Positions 1-8,732 of a stretch of 64,000 nt of DNA are shown one piece after another. The DNA is from JBPOFY01 sp051252415 (GTDB taxonomy: Bacteria > Verrucomicrobiota > Verrucomicrobiia > Opitutales > Coraliomargaritaceae). The position numbers and the translations under genes were made by a program. The notes under the pieces were generated by a model, which was not told where the DNA came from, did no database searches, and was given only the letters and a program-made list of their open reading frames with translations. The DNA lies in contig JBPOGA010000003.1 of assembly GCA_051252415.1 (NCBI GenBank), positions 218,733 to 282,732 on the forward strand, in the 5' to 3' direction. Positions within the stretch are counted from its first letter, which is position 1. The number at the start of each line of letters is the position of its first letter.

Positions 1-761
1 CGAGACTTGAGATAGAACTGCTGTGCGTCGTAACGCATACGTTTCTCGTCGTGAATCTTTGCGCCAGTTTGAATGCACAGGAGCGAGTCGTGCGGCTCCC
101 AGTCGGTGTCTTTGACGTAGTGGACATCGTTTGTGGCAACTACGTTTAGATCGAACTCCGCCGCGATCTTGAGCAAGTCTGGTATGATGCGCCGTTGTTC
201 CTCGATGCCATGATCCATGATCTCGATGAAGAAGTAGTCCTTGCCGAAAATATCGACGAATTTGGCTGCCGCATCGCGCGCTTTATCAAACTCGCCCTTG
301 AGTAGGTGCTGAGGGATCACGGCTGCCAAGCAACCTGAGAATCCAATCAAACCTTCACTATGCTCTATAAGAGTTTTGAGGTCGGTGCGCGGATTACGGT
401 AGAATCCCTCTGTGTGTGCTTTTGAGACGATTTTACACAGGTTCTGGTAACCCGTGAAGTTGCGGGCGAGGAGTCCCATGTGACGCGACTTCTGTTTTGC
501 GCGTTCCGAGTTTTCAGTGGCTAGATCGTCTTCGTAAATGAGGTAGATCTCGCAACCGAGTAGCGGCTTGATGCCGTGTTTCTCGGCCTGCTTGAAGAAG
601 CTCGTTAGGCCGTAGAGCACACCGTGGTCGGTGATCGAGAGCGCCTTCATTCCAAGCTCAGCGGCGCGGGCGCAGAGCCGATCCGTCCGTGAGCACCCAT
701 CCAGCAGACTGTGGTCTGTGTGGACGTGGAGGTGGACGAATTCGCTATCTTTTTCGGGCAT
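1..761 (-). CDS. dnaE: DNA polymerase III alpha subunit, N-terminal part (cut by window edge)
   Basis: Reading the minus strand from ATG at 761 gives an N-terminus with the PHP-domain signature HVHTDHSLLDG, followed by ITDHGVLYG and LLGCEIYL, as in bacterial DnaE, the replicative polymerase catalytic subunit. About 253 residues of a protein usually over 1,100 long are present; the rest lies left of the window. The PHP domain in this family carries or once carried proofreading or phosphoesterase activity. The frame is open to base 1. It is read in the same direction as the lipoate-ligase-like gene upstream, separated by 61 bp, so co-transcription is possible. The call is from motif recognition and is firm. 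Confidence 0.93.
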   Translation of the reverse strand, partial: MPEKDSEFVHLHVHTDHSLLDGCSRTDRLCARAAELGMKALSITDHGVLYGLTSFFKQAEKHGIKPLLGCEIYLIYEDDLATENSERAKQKSRHMGLLARNFTGYQNLCKIVSKAHTEGFYRNPRTDLKTLIEHSEGLIGFSGCLAAVIPQHLLKGEFDKARDAAAKFVDIFGKDYFFIEIMDHGIEEQRRIIPDLLKIAAEFDLNVVATNDVHYVKDTDWEPHDSLLCIQTGAKIHDEKRMRYDAQQFYLKS

Positions 762-822
762 CGGTCAGCCTAGAGTGTGCGCCGAAAATGGCAATGCAAG
801 CAGAAGCTATTCACAGCTCGAA

Positions 823-1539
823 TTATCGCTTCGTCAGCCATTCGCTACTTGCGAAACGTAGCTTCTCGGCCTCAATTTGTTCACTTCGAAAGAGCATGCG
901 CAGATCTTCGACTGTGCCTGTTTGTAACTGTAGCAGTGTTTGGAGCTGTTGTATGAAGGCAGTTTGAAAGTGGTCGAATTTGAAAGTGTCGGGCAAGGTC
1001 GCGCGATCAATAGAACCTTGGATGAGGAGTCCATTGCGGGTGCGTTTCATGGCTGCACCTGCGACCTTTTGCCCGCTTGGTAAGAGTACGTCGCTAGCTG
1101 CGGGTGTTACGAAGCATTGACTCGCCGATGCGCTAGGGGCCTCGGGAGCTTCGTTGCATTTACGTGGGCAGGGGGCGAGTTGTGTGTCGATTGCTTGTGA
1201 GCTGAGGGCGTTTTGAATTGCCTGATGGACGCGAGCGTAAAGGTCGTTGGCTGGTCGTTTGGCAGCGGCCACTGCTGTGTTGAGGATGAGTGCGTAGGTC
1301 CAATCGTTGCGGTGGTCGACAATGCCTCCTCCGGTCAGCCGTCGGCAGAGTGTTAGTTCCTGATCGACGACTGCTTGCACCTGACGGTGTCGTTGTGTGT
1401 AGCCGAAGGTAATCGCGGGCTCCGTCCATCCATAGTGGCGGAAGACGGCTAGGCCCTCGGGTAGAGTGTTCAGCAGCGCCGAATCGATGGCCATGTTTGT
1501 GGCAGCATCGCTGAAGGCATTGGGGAGCTCGATTAGCAT
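823..1539 (-). CDS. Lipoate-protein ligase / octanoyltransferase family protein (BPL/LplA fold)
   Basis: The 238-aa product has the family motif RRLTGGGIVDH at residues 66-76, a Cys at 142 in a QCFVTP context and a Lys at 158 in GQKVAGAAMKR, the lysine that contacts the acyl group in lipoate ligases and LipM/LipL octanoyltransferases. It would attach octanoyl or lipoyl groups to E2 or GcvH proteins in the cytosol. LipM enzymes use an acyl-thioester Cys, and Cys142 sits where such a residue could be, but I cannot separate LipM from LplA without alignment. It follows an RmlD-like gene on the same strand with a 6-bp gap, so the two are probably translated from one message. Confidence 0.72.
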   Translation of the reverse strand: MLIELPNAFSDAATNMAIDSALLNTLPEGLAVFRHYGWTEPAITFGYTQRHRQVQAVVDQELTLCRRLTGGGIVDHRNDWTYALILNTAVAAAKRPANDLYARVHQAIQNALSSQAIDTQLAPCPRKCNEAPEAPSASASQCFVTPAASDVLLPSGQKVAGAAMKRTRNGLLIQGSIDRATLPDTFKFDHFQTAFIQQLQTLLQLQTGTVEDLRMLFRSEQIEAEKLRFASSEWLTKR

Positions 1540-1545
1540 ACGGGC

Positions 1546-2451
1546 TTAGCCGTTGAGCGGACGAGTTTGTGTGAGCTCTTCGAGTTGCTCCTCAAAAGTC
1601 GCAGGCTTGGTTTTCAATTTGCTGACGATTGGGTGTAGATTGAAGGTTAAGTTCGTCGGACGATTTGCGAAAGCGGGGTCATCACTTTTGCAGGCCGATT
1701 GGACGGAGTCGAGGGGTAGGCCGAAGTGCTTCAGTATGCGTTGGCCCATTTCGAAGCGGCTCACGGGCTCTGCGCCTGCCCAGTGAAAAATGCCATGAAG
1801 ATCACGGCGCTCGGTGAGTTCGAGCATTACTTCGGCGACATTGGAGGCGGAGCAAGGTTGGCGCATTTCATCGCAAAAGAGCTTCGGCTTTTCTCCTGCT
1901 TGAATCGCCGCGAGGAGTTTTTCGTGCACGCTGCGTTGGCCACGTGGACTGTTACCCATTAGGATCGGGATTCGGAGCACGACGGGGTCTTCAGGATTAT
2001 GCTCCAGCACTTCGCGTTCGGCCATGAGCTTTGTCTGACCGTAGAGGTTGGTCGGCGCTGGCATGTCCGTGGAGCGGTAGGATTCTGCGCTATGACCGTC
2101 AAAAACCATGTCGGTCGAAATGTGAATCAGCCGGGCGCCGATGTGTGTCGAGATTTGCGCGAGTAAGCGAGGGAGGGCGACGTTGACCTTTTCTGCCTTT
2201 GCTGGGTTTGCGTCGACGTCGGTAGGCGACGAGATTGCTGCGCAATTAATAATGGCATCGGGCCAGAGGCTGAGGCAGTGCTGAGTGAGCTCTTCGGGTT
2301 TTGAGCCGTCTAACTCAAGAATGTCCGTGATGCCAGAGGCGGTCGGTTTATGCTGATTATATGTAGCCGTGACTTGATGTCCGCGACGAATTGCTGCTTC
2401 TGCGTATGCATTGCCGAGAAGGCCACTGGAACCAATAAGTAAAATCTTCAT
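1546..2451 (-). CDS. SDR-family sugar nucleotide reductase (RmlD-like)
   Basis: I place the start at ATG 2451 because the Rossmann motif GSSGLLG then follows directly after MKILLI; a longer reading adds 17 unconvincing residues. The 301-aa product has STDMVFDG and the catalytic pair YGQTK (Tyr-x3-Lys), as in extended short-chain dehydrogenases, closest in pattern to dTDP-4-dehydrorhamnose reductase. The other rhamnose genes (rmlA, rmlB, rmlC) are not in the window, so the actual substrate is unknown. It is divergent from hisC, with 65 bp between the two starts that must hold both promoters. Cytosolic enzyme. Confidence 0.75.
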   Translation of the reverse strand: MKILLIGSSGLLGNAYAEAAIRRGHQVTATYNQHKPTASGITDILELDGSKPEELTQHCLSLWPDAIINCAAISSPTDVDANPAKAEKVNVALPRLLAQISTHIGARLIHISTDMVFDGHSAESYRSTDMPAPTNLYGQTKLMAEREVLEHNPEDPVVLRIPILMGNSPRGQRSVHEKLLAAIQAGEKPKLFCDEMRQPCSASNVAEVMLELTERRDLHGIFHWAGAEPVSRFEMGQRILKHFGLPLDSVQSACKSDDPAFANRPTNLTFNLHPIVSKLKTKPATFEEQLEELTQTRPLNG

Positions 2452-2516
2452 AATTTGAGGGGTGGTTTTTGTTGCAATCGCGCTATGGCAACGCAAGTTC
2501 AAAGCCTAATAAATCA

Positions 2517-3632
2517 ATGAAATACGCTGAACTTGCGAATGCTGGTGTCCTAGAACAACCAGTCTACGAACCAGGAAAACCAATCGAGTCGGTAGCTCGT
2601 GAGTTTGGGTTAGATCCTGCAAAAATTGCTAAATTGGCATCAAATGAGAACCCGTTTGGTGCTTCGCCACTTGGTGTGGCTGCTGCGAGTAGGGCGCTTC
2701 AAACGGCGCACCTGTATCCAGATGGTGGATGCCACTATTTGCGTGAGAAACTTGCGGAGGTGCGTGGTGTGTCGGCAGATAGTATATTGATTGGTAATGG
2801 TTCTAATGAAATTATCGAATTGCTTGGGCATGCATTTTTGCGGCCTGGAGTCGAAGTGGTGATGGGCTCGCAGGCTTTTATTGTTTATAAGTTGGTCGCT
2901 AAGTTATTTGGTGCGACACCAGTCGAGGTGCCTATGGCTGATTTTGGTCATGATGTCGACGCGATGCTTGCTGCCGTGACTGAGAAGACTCGCTTGTTGT
3001 TTGTCGCGAGTCCGAATAATCCTACTGGTATTGCAAATACGGAGGCTGATTTGATCCGTCTTGCGGAGAGCCTTCCGGAGCATGTGGTATTTTGCCTTGA
3101 TGAGGCGTATGCCGAGTATTTGGAAAGTGCCCCAGACTTGAGGGCTCAGATCTCTGCGGGGCGTAAAGTGCTGTGTCTGAGGACGTTTTCTAAGATCTAT
3201 GGTTTAGGTGGCCTACGTGTTGGCTATGCGTATGGTGATCCGGAGCTGATCCGTTTGTTGCATCGTGTGCGTCAGCCTTTCAATGTAAATTCAGTGGCTC
3301 AAGCGGCTGCAACGGCCGCGCTCGGTGATGTTGAGTTTCTCACTCAGTGTAAGTGTGAGAACGAAGCTGGCCGGCAGGTGCTTTGCGACGGGCTTACTGG
3401 TCTAGGTTTTGAGACGTATGGCGGCTCCGCTAATTTTGTGCTTTCCAATGTCGGCAATGGAGTGGCGGTATTTGAGCAATTACAGCAAAGGGGTATTATT
3501 GTCCGCCCGTTGGCACCCTATGGTATGCCTGAATATGTGCGTATTACGATCGGTACTGCTGGGGAGAACCAACGATTGTTGGGTGTCATTCGCGAATTGG
3601 TGGAGGGCGATGGTCACGTGACTGCCACATGA
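2517..3632 (+). CDS. hisC: Histidinol-phosphate aminotransferase
   Basis: The product (371 aa from ATG 2517) is a fold-type I PLP aminotransferase. Visible motifs are SNENPFG near the N-terminus, NNPTG, DEAYAEY and the PLP-lysine region TFSKIYGLGGLRVGY, the pattern of HisC, which converts imidazole acetol phosphate to histidinol phosphate. The upstream in-frame TTG at 2469 overlaps the divergent gene and encodes no family-like sequence, so I reject it. The stop overlaps the start of the CorC-like gene (ATGA at 3629-3632), implying translational coupling. No other his genes are nearby. Confidence 0.9.
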   Translation: MKYAELANAGVLEQPVYEPGKPIESVAREFGLDPAKIAKLASNENPFGASPLGVAAASRALQTAHLYPDGGCHYLREKLAEVRGVSADSILIGNGSNEIIELLGHAFLRPGVEVVMGSQAFIVYKLVAKLFGATPVEVPMADFGHDVDAMLAAVTEKTRLLFVASPNNPTGIANTEADLIRLAESLPEHVVFCLDEAYAEYLESAPDLRAQISAGRKVLCLRTFSKIYGLGGLRVGYAYGDPELIRLLHRVRQPFNVNSVAQAAATAALGDVEFLTQCKCENEAGRQVLCDGLTGLGFETYGGSANFVLSNVGNGVAVFEQLQQRGIIVRPLAPYGMPEYVRITIGTAGENQRLLGVIRELVEGDGHVTAT

Positions 3633-4912
3633 GTGCAGATTGGCTGAATTTTATCCTCTCGCTCGGGGCGGTTGCACTTATGTTAATTTTACACGCTTAT
3701 TTGGTGATGTGTGAGATTAGCCTAGTGAAGTTTCGCTATGGTGAGGCCAATGATGAGGATTTGCTGGAACTGAAGCAACGCAAGGGGATCGCTCGTTTGA
3801 TGGACGGGGGCGATCAGGCTGGGCGTGTTGTTCGATTTAGTAAGACGTTATGCACAGTTGCGGTTGGACTTTTACTCATGCCATTGGTGAGTGATTTTTT
3901 CGGATTATTCCCATTGGAGTCTGCGCCGGACCGTTGGGTGGTCGTGTTGGTTTCATTCGCTTGTGCTGTCACCGTTCATTTCTTTTTTGCTGAGATTTAC
4001 CCGCGTGGATTGGCGATGCGCGACCCAGTGAAGGCTATATTGCGTTCGTATCGTGTGCTTTTGATTTTTCAATTCGTTACACTTCCGGTGATGTTCGTTT
4101 TTCGTGCGCTTAAGAAGCTTCTATTTAGCCGCATGGGAGTGGATGTTGCAGATGAATTGAACCCATTGGATGTGGACGTGCAGATTCGGGCGATGGGGGA
4201 GGATAGTAATTTGTTGTCTCCTGTGATACGTCGAATTGTAACACGTGCTTTGCAGGTCCAAGAACTTGTAGTTAATGACGTTCTGCTGCCGCGTAGTCAG
4301 GTTGTGATCTATGACCTAGATGAAAGCCTTGAAACTAATTTAGACGGAATGAAGGGGGCTGGGCATACTCGTTATCCTTTATGTCGTGGAGATTTGGATG
4401 ACTGCCTTGGTATTTTGCACATTAAGGATATTTTCCGTCGCAAAGAGTTGGTGGAAACACTCGATCCAATGAAGTTGAAACGAAACGTCGCCGAGTTTTC
4501 TTTGGAAACACCTCTAGAGGAGGCTCTTGAACGGATGCTCCGAGCGAAATTTCATATGGCCTTGGCCGTAGATGAATTCGGAGGGGTTGTCGGCGTGGTA
4601 ACCTTAGAGAGTATTCTTGAGGAGCTCGTGGGGGAAATTCAGGACGAATTCGACAGTGAGGAAGAGGAGATAATGCGGCTACGTAAACCAGATCATTTTC
4701 GCATCACCGGTTTAGCACCAATTCATGATGTGGAGGAGCGACTTGGCATTGAGATTGATAACGACGAGATTTCAACATTCGGCGGACTAATCACTGGTGA
4801 GCTTGGGCATATTCCAAGTCGCGGCGAGACGCTTAACGTCTACGGGCTTGAGGTAACTGTAGATGAAGTGGATGAGCGGCGTGTGATCTCGACAACCGTT
4901 CGGGTGTCTTAG
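3629..4912 (+). CDS. CNNM/CorC-HlyC family membrane protein with CBS pair
   Basis: The 427-aa product begins with a DUF21 region of about four membrane segments (roughly residues 8-30, 68-88, 100-122, 138-160). A tandem CBS region follows (about 200-330, with HTRYPLCRG, LGILHIKDI and DEFGGVVGVVTLESILEELVGEI) and then a C-terminal CorC_HlyC domain (about 350-425). Family members are linked to Mg2+/Co2+ efflux or resistance, and the old 'hemolysin' label is not a demonstrated function. It overlaps hisC by 4 bp. It converges on the TPR gene with a 3-bp gap and no visible terminator between. Confidence 0.85.
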   Translation: MSADWLNFILSLGAVALMLILHAYLVMCEISLVKFRYGEANDEDLLELKQRKGIARLMDGGDQAGRVVRFSKTLCTVAVGLLLMPLVSDFFGLFPLESAPDRWVVVLVSFACAVTVHFFFAEIYPRGLAMRDPVKAILRSYRVLLIFQFVTLPVMFVFRALKKLLFSRMGVDVADELNPLDVDVQIRAMGEDSNLLSPVIRRIVTRALQVQELVVNDVLLPRSQVVIYDLDESLETNLDGMKGAGHTRYPLCRGDLDDCLGILHIKDIFRRKELVETLDPMKLKRNVAEFSLETPLEEALERMLRAKFHMALAVDEFGGVVGVVTLESILEELVGEIQDEFDSEEEEIMRLRKPDHFRITGLAPIHDVEERLGIEIDNDEISTFGGLITGELGHIPSRGETLNVYGLEVTVDEVDERRVISTTVRVS

Positions 4913-4915
4913 GCT

Positions 4916-6574
4916 TTAGCTCTCTGGGAATTCTTGGCTTTGTTCACGTAGAATAGAGCTAAGCTCGATGAGTAAGTTCTCTCTGTCTGGGGTGAAGATG
5001 AATCGATCACTTCCTAGCTTACGATAAGCTTCGGTCAGCAGCTCCATTTGAGGGCGTCGCATCTGGAGTAACTTAGTTAGCAATTTATTCAAATTCTCTG
5101 TATTTCCCAAGTCGAGTTCTACTCGAATGAGTTCGGTAAGGATTAGCTGGTTCATTGGTGCCTGCTGGTAGGCGCTGAAGAGAATTTTTCGCGCTTGTCG
5201 CGGGCGATCAATGTTATTGAAGCGCCGTGCAACAGCCATTTGTGTCGTTGGTGTTGTTTTTACGTCGTCAATGAAATCCTGGAGATAGATTTCTCCAAGG
5301 TCTGGTCTATTGATCCCATAGGATGCCACAGCTCGCAAGCTGTTGAAGATTGCCCATCGGCTTGTTAGCCATTCAGGTCTTTCTTTTAGGAGTTCTTCTG
5401 CGAAATTGAGTGCTCCTTCGTAGTCCTTGTCCACTAGATGTGACTCAATAAGTAGTAGAGCATAAGCTTCGATGTTAAATTCATTTTCCAGGGCCTCTTC
5501 ATAGGTTCTGCGAGCTAATTCTATCTTTCCAGTGTCGGCAGCAAAGTTGGCGAGTGATTGTAGTGCTGATTCGTCTTCTCTAAATTGCTGAAGCATGCGT
5601 AGCGTTTCACGTTCTTCCCTGTCGGTGTCGCCTGATTTATTGTAAATGTATAGCAATTCAATGCGGGGTGCTGCACTGAGTGGGTCTGCTACGTTGCGTA
5701 GAATCGCGTAGCGTCTCGCGTCATCGATATTATCAAGTTCGCGATGATACTTGCTTAATTGCATTAACAGAGGCTCAGAGTTTGGATAGCGGCGAACCGA
5801 TTCTTCGAGTTTATTAATGGCAGACAACTTATTCCCTCGGTCCCAGCTAATCTGTGAAGAGAGTAGTAGTCCTTCCAATGATTGGTTTAAGTTGTATGAG
5901 AGCAGGTAATCATCCGCCCGATCATAATTGCCGCGCAAGTAATTTGCGTTCGCTGCTCCAAATGCAATGGTTCGGTTCGTGTCGGTGAGGTCGACCTCCT
6001 CTGGCAAATACTTGTCTGCGATGCGCTGGATCTCGGTATCCATTTGGTGCCGCAATAGTACGCGCAATGTTGCTTTTAGGTAATCGAGGTCTTCGATGCC
6101 GCCGAGGTCTAGTCCTTTAACCATTAAGTCGGCTGCGATGTCTGAACGTTTGAGCCCCAATTCGTATATTTCAGACAAGGTGCGTCGTCCTTTGAGGTTC
6201 TCTGGTGCTCTTATGACTCCCAAGCGTAACAGTCGAAAGGCTTCACGCCCTTCTCCCTCTTCAAACAACTTTAAGGCTTTCTCAATGTGATAGTTGCCCA
6301 TTTCCTTGCGGTGGGCGTCCATACGGAATGGGAGTGTTAGCATTCCATTGAATGAGGCCTCATCGAAGTCTTTTTTGTATTTGAAGTAAAAGTAGAGGGC
6401 TCCGGCGACAGAAAACCAAGCGACTGCAAATAGTAAGAGGGTTGTTGCAAAAAAACGGCCCCACCTAATATCGATTTGAACTCGTCCATCCGTCCCCTTG
6501 CGTTGGACGGCATAGCCAAATAGGATTGGCTTTTCGCGGAGAATTGGGCTTCTTGATTGTTTTTGAGGTTTCAT
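4916..6574 (-). CDS. Membrane-anchored TPR-repeat protein beside the exopolysaccharide genes
   Basis: The 552-aa product has a basic cytoplasmic tail (residues 1-37), one membrane segment (about 40-65, rich in F, L, A and V) and then a long helical repeat region typical of TPRs (for example YHIEKALKLFEEGEGREAFRLL and NYDRADDYLL). The bulk should lie in the periplasm. It is divergent from the beta-barrel gene with a shared 189-bp intergenic region. TPR proteins often scaffold polysaccharide assembly, so a role in the export complex is a reasonable inference from position only. I recognise no catalytic motif. Confidence 0.7.
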   Translation of the reverse strand: MKPQKQSRSPILREKPILFGYAVQRKGTDGRVQIDIRWGRFFATTLLLFAVAWFSVAGALYFYFKYKKDFDEASFNGMLTLPFRMDAHRKEMGNYHIEKALKLFEEGEGREAFRLLRLGVIRAPENLKGRRTLSEIYELGLKRSDIAADLMVKGLDLGGIEDLDYLKATLRVLLRHQMDTEIQRIADKYLPEEVDLTDTNRTIAFGAANANYLRGNYDRADDYLLSYNLNQSLEGLLLSSQISWDRGNKLSAINKLEESVRRYPNSEPLLMQLSKYHRELDNIDDARRYAILRNVADPLSAAPRIELLYIYNKSGDTDREERETLRMLQQFREDESALQSLANFAADTGKIELARRTYEEALENEFNIEAYALLLIESHLVDKDYEGALNFAEELLKERPEWLTSRWAIFNSLRAVASYGINRPDLGEIYLQDFIDDVKTTPTTQMAVARRFNNIDRPRQARKILFSAYQQAPMNQLILTELIRVELDLGNTENLNKLLTKLLQMRRPQMELLTEAYRKLGSDRFIFTPDRENLLIELSSILREQSQEFPES

Positions 6575-6722
6575 TTCGTAAAAAACTGATAACTATATTA
6601 TATAGCTGATGCAAAGTCGTGTCTTCGCCAAGCTCAAATCTTAGTCTCTTTCTGGTTGCAGTTTTTTGAAATGCCTCCTAGCTTGTGAGATTAATAAAGT
6701 CATTGAGCTCAAATCATTCCCC

Positions 6723-6728
6723 TATAAT
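6723..6728 (+). promoter_or_regulatory. Possible -10 box for the exopolysaccharide operon
   Basis: TATAAT lies 36 bp before the ATG of the beta-barrel gene in the divergent intergenic region. A TTGAGC 14 bp upstream is a poor -35 with short spacing, so this is a weak call made on the perfect -10 hexamer alone. Confidence 0.3.
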
Positions 6729-6763
6729 AGCACTTATTAATAGTGTTCACATGCATAATTTAA

Positions 6764-8005
6764 ATGAATATTACTAAATATAAAAACCTTTCTTTAGGCA
6801 GTGTTTTGCTGGCTGTATTGTCATTTCCTGCATCGGTACAATCTGCACCATTGATTTCTATTGGTGATAATGTGGATGTCTTGTTCAACGGTTCTACTAG
6901 TTTGCTGTGGTCATCAAACGTCTTTCGAGATGAAGAGGATGAACTCGACGATATCATCTGGACAATTTCGCCTGGTTTTGAAGTCAACGTTGGACGTGGT
7001 CTATCAAATGCAGATTTAAGCATTATTACACGATACGATATTGTTCGATATAGCGACCTTGATCAACTCGACACGGAGTTGTTTCATATCAAGGCAATCG
7101 GTTCTTATGAGACTAGCCGTTTGGATTTAAGTGGCTCCGTTAGTTTCGATGAGTCAAAAGCTTCATCAGGCAATCTTAACTTTCAAGACATGATTGAGTC
7201 GGATAGCTTTGCTGCTCGACTCGATGGTGAGTACCGTGTGTCGCCAAAATTTAGCGTTGGTTCAGGCGTTAGCTATTCTGACAGAGAATATCAGACTTAC
7301 GAAGAATATTTTGCAGATCGTGAAGGTATTACGATTCCTCTCGATGTGTTTTACGAATTGACCCCGAAAGTCGATCTGAGCTTGGGGTATGCATATACGC
7401 AAACCGATGTAGGTGAGACGAATCGACCAATCATAGAAGGTGTGTCTAGCACGTTTGTAAGTGATTACGAGAGTCGAAGTCATTTCTTTAACATTGGTGC
7501 ACGCGGCCAGTTATTGCCTAAGTTATCTGGTTTTTTCAAGATTGGTTATCGCACTAGAGAATCAGATGATTCGACGATTCAAACGCTACTTCTTGGGGTG
7601 CCTGTTGCCTCAGCGCAGACCAATAGGGGAGACAGCGGTAGGTTGGGCTTTGATGCTGACTTCACTTGGAACACGACTGCAAAATTAACCACAGGGTTGG
7701 GCTTATCGCGTGACTTTGGAATTGGGAGTGAAGGCGATACTACTGAGATTTCTAGGGTCGATGTAAATGCTAGTTACTCAATCAATACGAATTGGTCGTC
7801 ACAGGCAAGTGCAGGGTATACCCTGCGTGATCATGAGAGTGGTCGTGAAGATCATCAATACCGCCTAGGATTACGATTGTCATATGTGCCTAACCAGCAC
7901 TGGCGCTTCAGCGGTGGTTACAGTTATATAGAAAATGATTCTGATACTGATGACCGCAGTTATGAAAGTCATACTTTAGATATTACTGCGAACTTGCGTT
8001 ATTAA
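6764..8005 (+). CDS. Outer-membrane beta-barrel protein of the polysaccharide export locus
   Basis: The 413-aa product has a signal peptide (about residues 1-28, ending ASVQSA) followed by many short amphipathic strands with alternating aromatic and polar residues. It ends in the aromatic-terminated strand DITANLRY, characteristic of outer-membrane barrels. This resembles the 'putative beta-barrel porin 2' type found beside EPS genes, which may pass or anchor the polymer. It leads a same-strand set with the Wza-like and Wzc-like genes, though a strong terminator separates it from them. The sequence of such barrels diverges quickly, so the function is inferred from context. Confidence 0.75.
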   Translation: MNITKYKNLSLGSVLLAVLSFPASVQSAPLISIGDNVDVLFNGSTSLLWSSNVFRDEEDELDDIIWTISPGFEVNVGRGLSNADLSIITRYDIVRYSDLDQLDTELFHIKAIGSYETSRLDLSGSVSFDESKASSGNLNFQDMIESDSFAARLDGEYRVSPKFSVGSGVSYSDREYQTYEEYFADREGITIPLDVFYELTPKVDLSLGYAYTQTDVGETNRPIIEGVSSTFVSDYESRSHFFNIGARGQLLPKLSGFFKIGYRTRESDDSTIQTLLLGVPVASAQTNRGDSGRLGFDADFTWNTTAKLTTGLGLSRDFGIGSEGDTTEISRVDVNASYSINTNWSSQASAGYTLRDHESGREDHQYRLGLRLSYVPNQHWRFSGGYSYIENDSDTDDRSYESHTLDITANLRY

Positions 8006-8031
8006 TTGAACTTTAATCCGTCTTAGCGGTC

Positions 8032-8058
8032 AAAATGCCTCTGCTGGAGGCATTTTTT
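8032..8058 (+). terminator. Hairpin terminator/attenuator between barrel and Wza-like genes
   Basis: AAAATGCCTC (8032-8041) and GAGGCATTTT (8047-8056) form a 10-bp stem with a 5-nt loop followed by a T run to 8058. The next ATG is at 8064. The GGAGG of the right arm is the only Shine-Dalgarno-like sequence near that start, so the hairpin may tune the barrel-to-exporter ratio. Confidence 0.8.
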
Positions 8059-8063
8059 AATTT

Positions 8064-8720
8064 ATGAAACCAATAATCACTTTGATAGTGGCACTTAGTT
8101 GTGCCTGTATAAACGTTCAATTGTTCGCCCAAGATGACGGCGCTTCTTATAGCTCTGCCACGTCCACTGGAGGTGCAAGTCCAAGTGCGCAGTCAGGAAT
8201 TGGCATGGTCGTTGGAGAGAATTACATCCTGAAGCCCTCAGATGTGATCAGTGTGGAGGTCTATCAAGAAGCGGATCTTGATAAAAATGTTCGAGTTGAA
8301 GGTGATGGCACAGTTGCTTTGTCATTAGTCGGTAAAGTCAAGGTGGCGGGGATGACGGTTGGCGAGGCTCAATCTTTGATTAAGGATCTGTATAATCGTG
8401 AATATTTGGTAGATCCGCAAGTTTCGGTCTTGGTCGTATCGTTTTCTCCTAAAGTTGTTAGGATTCTAGGCTCAGTAAATCGAGCAGGTGTTGTTGAAAT
8501 GTCTCCCGACAGGGATCTAACATTAACAGAGGCGATTGCCAGTGCGAATGGTGTAAGTCGCTTGGGGAATCCAAAAAAAATAACGATTAAGCGTGTTGAC
8601 GAGAATGGCCGTGCCCGTCAGATGGAGGTTAATTTCAGCCGTATTTTAACTGATCCTGATGTAAAGGATGTTGTGCTCAAGGAGGGCGATACTATTTGGG
8701 TGCCTGAACGTATAATTTAA
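8064..8720 (+). CDS. Polysaccharide export protein (Wza-like, Poly_export + SLBB)
   Basis: The 218-aa product has an N-terminal signal (residues 1-22, cleavage plausible after LFA) and a low-complexity Ser/Ala linker. A polysaccharide-export domain follows (about 50-125, with YILKPSDVISVEVYQEADLDK and VDPQVSVLV), then an SLBB domain (about 128-185, with VRILGSVNRAGVVEM). Such proteins form the outer-membrane exit channel or its periplasmic part. No clean lipobox is visible, unlike E. coli Wza, and the protein is much shorter than Wza (~380 aa). It sits 12 bp before the Wzc-like kinase gene, the standard partner. Confidence 0.88.
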   Translation: MKPIITLIVALSCACINVQLFAQDDGASYSSATSTGGASPSAQSGIGMVVGENYILKPSDVISVEVYQEADLDKNVRVEGDGTVALSLVGKVKVAGMTVGEAQSLIKDLYNREYLVDPQVSVLVVSFSPKVVRILGSVNRAGVVEMSPDRDLTLTEAIASANGVSRLGNPKKITIKRVDENGRARQMEVNFSRILTDPDVKDVVLKEGDTIWVPERII

Positions 8721-8732
8721 AATTTTATTTCT

